Assembly: GCA_945888895.1 (NCBI GenBank)
Contig: CAMDAY010000091.1
Coordinates: 1-8,240 of the forward strand
DNA: 8,240 bases
Source of the DNA: Dehalococcoides mccartyi
Lineage (GTDB): Bacteria > Chloroflexota > Dehalococcoidia > UBA2979
Direction of reading: 5' to 3'
Made by a program: the position numbers and the translations under genes. This document shows positions 6,551 to 8,240 of the stretch, one piece after another. The notes under the pieces are model-generated. The model saw only the letters and a list, made by a program, of their open reading frames with translations, was not told where the DNA came from and did not search any database. Position 1 is the stretch's first letter; the number at the start of each line of letters is the position of its first letter.

Positions 6551-6829
6551 CTACAGTTCGTCGGCCAGGCCGACCTCTGCCACCTTCGAGGTGCGCATGG
6601 CGGATCGGTTGGCGTCGTTGCGGAGCGTGTTCGTCTGCTCCCACATCACGGACTCGTTGGAGTTCGCGAACGCCTTGATGGCACCACAGCGCTTGCACAC
6701 GCCCTGGCTCTCGCGGCCGTTCGGCTCCTCGATGCGCCAGTGGTGCACGCACGTCCTGGCGGCGGGCGTTGCCGCCGACTCCACGGTCTTCTCGTTGGTC
6801 TGGGTCGCTGCGCGAACCATGGGTACCAT
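6551..6829 (-). CDS. Small protein with a Cys/His zinc-site-like motif
   Basis: A 92-residue soluble protein. Its core reads CVHHWRIEEPNG (27-38) followed by GVCKRCGAIKAF (43-54), so C27, H29/H30, C45 and C48 could hold one zinc ion in a short ribbon. The C-terminal half is polar, with no membrane segment. I associate proteins with this C-x-HHW...CK-x-CG pattern with Chloroflexota and some actinobacteria, where they are uncharacterised; I know no function. In-frame starts exist at GTG 6850, ATG 6829 and ATG 6820. None has a strong ribosome site (AAGAAAG lies just before 6829), so the start is uncertain. It is followed by its own terminator hairpin and is probably monocistronic. A regulatory or nucleic-acid-binding role is possible but unproven. 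Confidence 0.75.
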   Translation of the reverse strand: MVPMVRAATQTNEKTVESAATPAARTCVHHWRIEEPNGRESQGVCKRCGAIKAFANSNESVMWEQTNTLRNDANRSAMRTSKVAEVGLADEL

Positions 6830-6940
6830 CTTTCTTCGCGGTGACGACACCCCGCAGTGTGTAGCCTGTCGTCGCCTGCGCTAGCGCCAGCCGCGTCCCC
6901 TCGGTTACGGCCACCGGTCTACACGTCCGGCTCGCACTAG

Positions 6941-6969
6941 ATCATCCAGCAGCACCGGATCATCGTCAA
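6941..6969 (-). promoter_or_regulatory. Possible promoter for the small Cys/His gene
   Basis: On the minus strand TTGACG (complement of 6964-6969) is followed, after exactly 17 bp, by GATGAT (complement of 6941-6946), which matches four of six -10 bases. The leader to the gene would be about 100 nt. A closer alternative around TACACA, just before GTG 6850, is less consensus-like. Confidence 0.35.
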
Positions 6970-6977
6970 CGTTCTCA

Positions 6978-6995
6978 TGCTAAATAAGTGCTAAA
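6978..6995 (+). repeat. Direct repeat TGCTAAA x2 in an AT-rich island
   Basis: TGCTAAA occurs at 6978-6984 and 6989-6995, 11 bp apart (one helical turn), inside an unusually AT-rich stretch (about 6976-7008). It lies upstream of the mrp promoter and could be an activator or repressor site. ATCATCC/ATCATCG copies also occur at 6941, 6959 and 7004. These are the main features of the 6830-7216 gap besides the promoter boxes. Confidence 0.35.
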
Positions 6996-7028
6996 CTTCG
7001 TTAATCATCCGACTCATTCTCTCGCAGA

Positions 7029-7066
7029 TCCCTGCGTTTTCGCGCAGGGAGCGGAATCCGTATACT
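7029..7066 (+). promoter_or_regulatory. Promoter region of the mrp-like gene with overlapping hairpin
   Basis: TATACT at 7061-7066 matches five of six -10 bases. The corresponding -35 position (about 7037-7043) is weak and falls in the loop and first arm base of a perfect 8-bp inverted repeat, TCCCTGCG 7029-7036 with CGCAGGGA 7043-7050. This could be an operator or the terminator-like end of something upstream. Transcription from here would give a leader of about 144 nt before TTG 7217. That leader has partly pairing segments (GCCA...TGGC near 7110-7125) but matches no riboswitch I know. Confidence 0.5.
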
Positions 7067-7216
7067 CGACTCAGCACACTAGGCACCGCGGACGAGTACT
7101 CCGAGGCTGGGCTGCCACCAGATGGCGTCAGCGCTCCCCGTATGACCTTCAACGAATGACACCCGCCGAAGGTTCCCTCGAGCGTCGCGAGCCGGACAAG
7201 ACGTAAGGAACACGAA

Positions 7217-8240
7217 TTGGTCGACCAGAACGCGGTGATGGCCGCGTTGCAGAACGTGAACGACCCCGAACTGCATCGCTCCATCGTCTCTATGAATATG
7301 GTCCAGAACCTCGCGATCGACGGTGGCAAGGTCACCTTCGATGTGATTCTGACCACCCCGGCGTGTCCGTTGCGTGCCACGATCGACACCGACGTGCGCG
7401 CCGCGCTCGCGCAGGTCCCAGGCATCGATGACATCGAGATCGGCTGGGGTGCCGATGTGCGCGCCGCCAGCCGGCCGGACGCCCCCAAGCCGGTCGAGGG
7501 TGTGAAGAACGTCATCGCGGTCGCCTCCAACAAGGGCGGCGTGGGCAAGTCCAGCGTTTCGGTGAACCTCGCCGTGGCGCTCGGGAAGCTCGGCGCGCGG
7601 GTCGGGATCCTCGACGCGGACATCACGGGCCCCAACATCCCGACGATGCTGGGCATCGAGGGCGGCATCCTCGCCTCCGGGCAGGAGGGCCTCCACCCGA
7701 TCGATGCCTACGGCGTGAAGGCCGTCTCGATCGGCTTCGTCCTGCCCAAGGGCACGCCGGTCGTGTGGCGCGGCCCGATGATCGGCTCCGGCGTCCGCCA
7801 GTGCCTGCGAGACGTCGACTGGGGCGAGCTCGACTATCTGATCGTGGACCTGCCGCCGGGCACCTCGGACGCGTCGATGACGCTGGCCCAGGAGTGCCTG
7901 ATCGCGGGCGTCGTGATCGTGTCGAGCCCCTCGAAGGTGTCCGTCGAGGACGCCACGAAGGCGGTCGGCATGTTCGACCGGCTCGGCGTGCCGATCTTCG
8001 GCGTGATCGAGAACATGAGCGGCGATATCTTCGGTCGCGGCGGCGCCGCCGAGGCCGCCGATGAACTGGGCGTTGAGTTCCTGGGCGAGCTGCCCCTCGA
8101 CGCCGCGATCCGCGAGGGCGGCGACACGGGCGTGCCCGTGGTCGCCGGGCACCCCGACACTGAGATCGCACAATCCTTCATCCATCTCGCCGAGCAGGTA
8201 GCCGCGCGCTGCTCGGTGCTTCAGTACGCCGGCGAAGCGG
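7217..8240 (+). CDS. mrp: Mrp/ApbC-type P-loop ATPase, cut at right edge
   Basis: 341 complete codons are visible, open at the right edge. The N-terminal MIP18/DUF59 domain (about 1-85) has the conserved C50 in LTTPACPLR. A ParA/MinD-like ATPase follows, with the deviant Walker A NKGGVGKSS (105-113, signature lysine K106), DAD (133-135), Walker B region DLPPGTSD (211-218) and ENMS (265-268). The family loads or carries iron-sulfur clusters for delivery to target proteins in the cytoplasm. Members usually have CPxC about three residues after ENMS; here ENMS is followed directly by GDIFGRGG, so the cysteine pair is absent. The visible part probably ends close to the natural C-terminus. The start is TTG 7217, with AAGGA placed 7 bp upstream; the next in-frame ATG would cut into the DUF59 domain. 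It forms its own unit after a long regulatory gap. Confidence 0.93.
   Translation, partial: MVDQNAVMAALQNVNDPELHRSIVSMNMVQNLAIDGGKVTFDVILTTPACPLRATIDTDVRAALAQVPGIDDIEIGWGADVRAASRPDAPKPVEGVKNVIAVASNKGGVGKSSVSVNLAVALGKLGARVGILDADITGPNIPTMLGIEGGILASGQEGLHPIDAYGVKAVSIGFVLPKGTPVVWRGPMIGSGVRQCLRDVDWGELDYLIVDLPPGTSDASMTLAQECLIAGVVIVSSPSKVSVEDATKAVGMFDRLGVPIFGVIENMSGDIFGRGGAAEAADELGVEFLGELPLDAAIREGGDTGVPVVAGHPDTEIAQSFIHLAEQVAARCSVLQYAGEA

Noticed and set aside
5378..6844. 488-codon plus-strand ORF opposite pyrD and the tRNA
   Set aside because: It runs through a tRNA gene, pyrD and the small Cys/His gene on the other strand; no recognisable domain.
6987..6995. Half of a CIRCE heat-shock operator (AAGTGCTAA)
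   Set aside because: The partner half TTAGCACTC is absent at the required 9-bp spacing, and no chaperone gene is nearby.
6988..7206. 72-codon plus-strand ORF in the mrp leader
   Set aside because: It starts within the AT island upstream of the likely promoter, has no ribosome site and crosses the promoter and hairpin; no recognisable product.
7079..8185. 368-codon minus-strand ORF opposite the mrp-like gene
   Set aside because: Antisense to a clear P-loop ATPase; composition typical of a shadow frame.

Overview
The window is high-GC bacterial DNA carrying nine well-supported protein genes, one tRNA gene and one doubtful ORF. Most genes show strong G/C preference at third codon positions and sit close together, often with overlapping stop and start codons. 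My tentative placement is Chloroflexota. It rests on the style of the class 1B PyrD, the domain organisation of the Mrp-type ATPase and a small Cys/His protein of a kind I associate with that phylum. There is no rRNA or ribosomal protein to settle it.

Left edge (1-719): the N-terminal part of an integral membrane protein runs off the left end on the minus strand. About 320 bp follow with no convincing gene, only one weak plus-strand ORF, and then a strong symmetrical terminator hairpin at 666-694.

Centre (720-5158): this is the most interesting part. A minus-strand operon of four genes runs from 3089 down to 720, and every neighbouring pair overlaps. In order it encodes (1) a small membrane-anchored protein with an aspartate-rich tail, (2) a small membrane-anchored protein with a Pro/Ala/Thr/Ser-rich tail, (3) an ApbE-type FAD:protein FMN transferase without a visible signal peptide, and (4) a six-helix ferric-reductase-like haem membrane protein. 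A two-component system, an OmpR-family regulator and a histidine kinase overlapping by 4 bp, is transcribed divergently. It shares a 123-bp intergenic region that holds repeated CTCAAA/CTCACA elements. I infer a regulated membrane or extracytoplasmic redox module whose flavin acceptor is not visible in the window.

Right part (5159-8240): hairpins follow the kinase, then tRNA-Pro(UGG) on the minus strand with encoded CCA and its own promoter-like boxes. Next come pyrD (class 1B dihydroorotate dehydrogenase, GTG start), a terminator hairpin and a small Cys/His-containing protein, all on the minus strand. After a 387-bp regulatory gap, a plus-strand Mrp/ApbC-type P-loop ATPase starts with TTG and runs off the right edge. 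It lacks the C-terminal CxxC pair typical of iron-sulfur carrier members of its family. There is no sign of insertion sequences, CRISPR arrays, phage genes or attachment sites.
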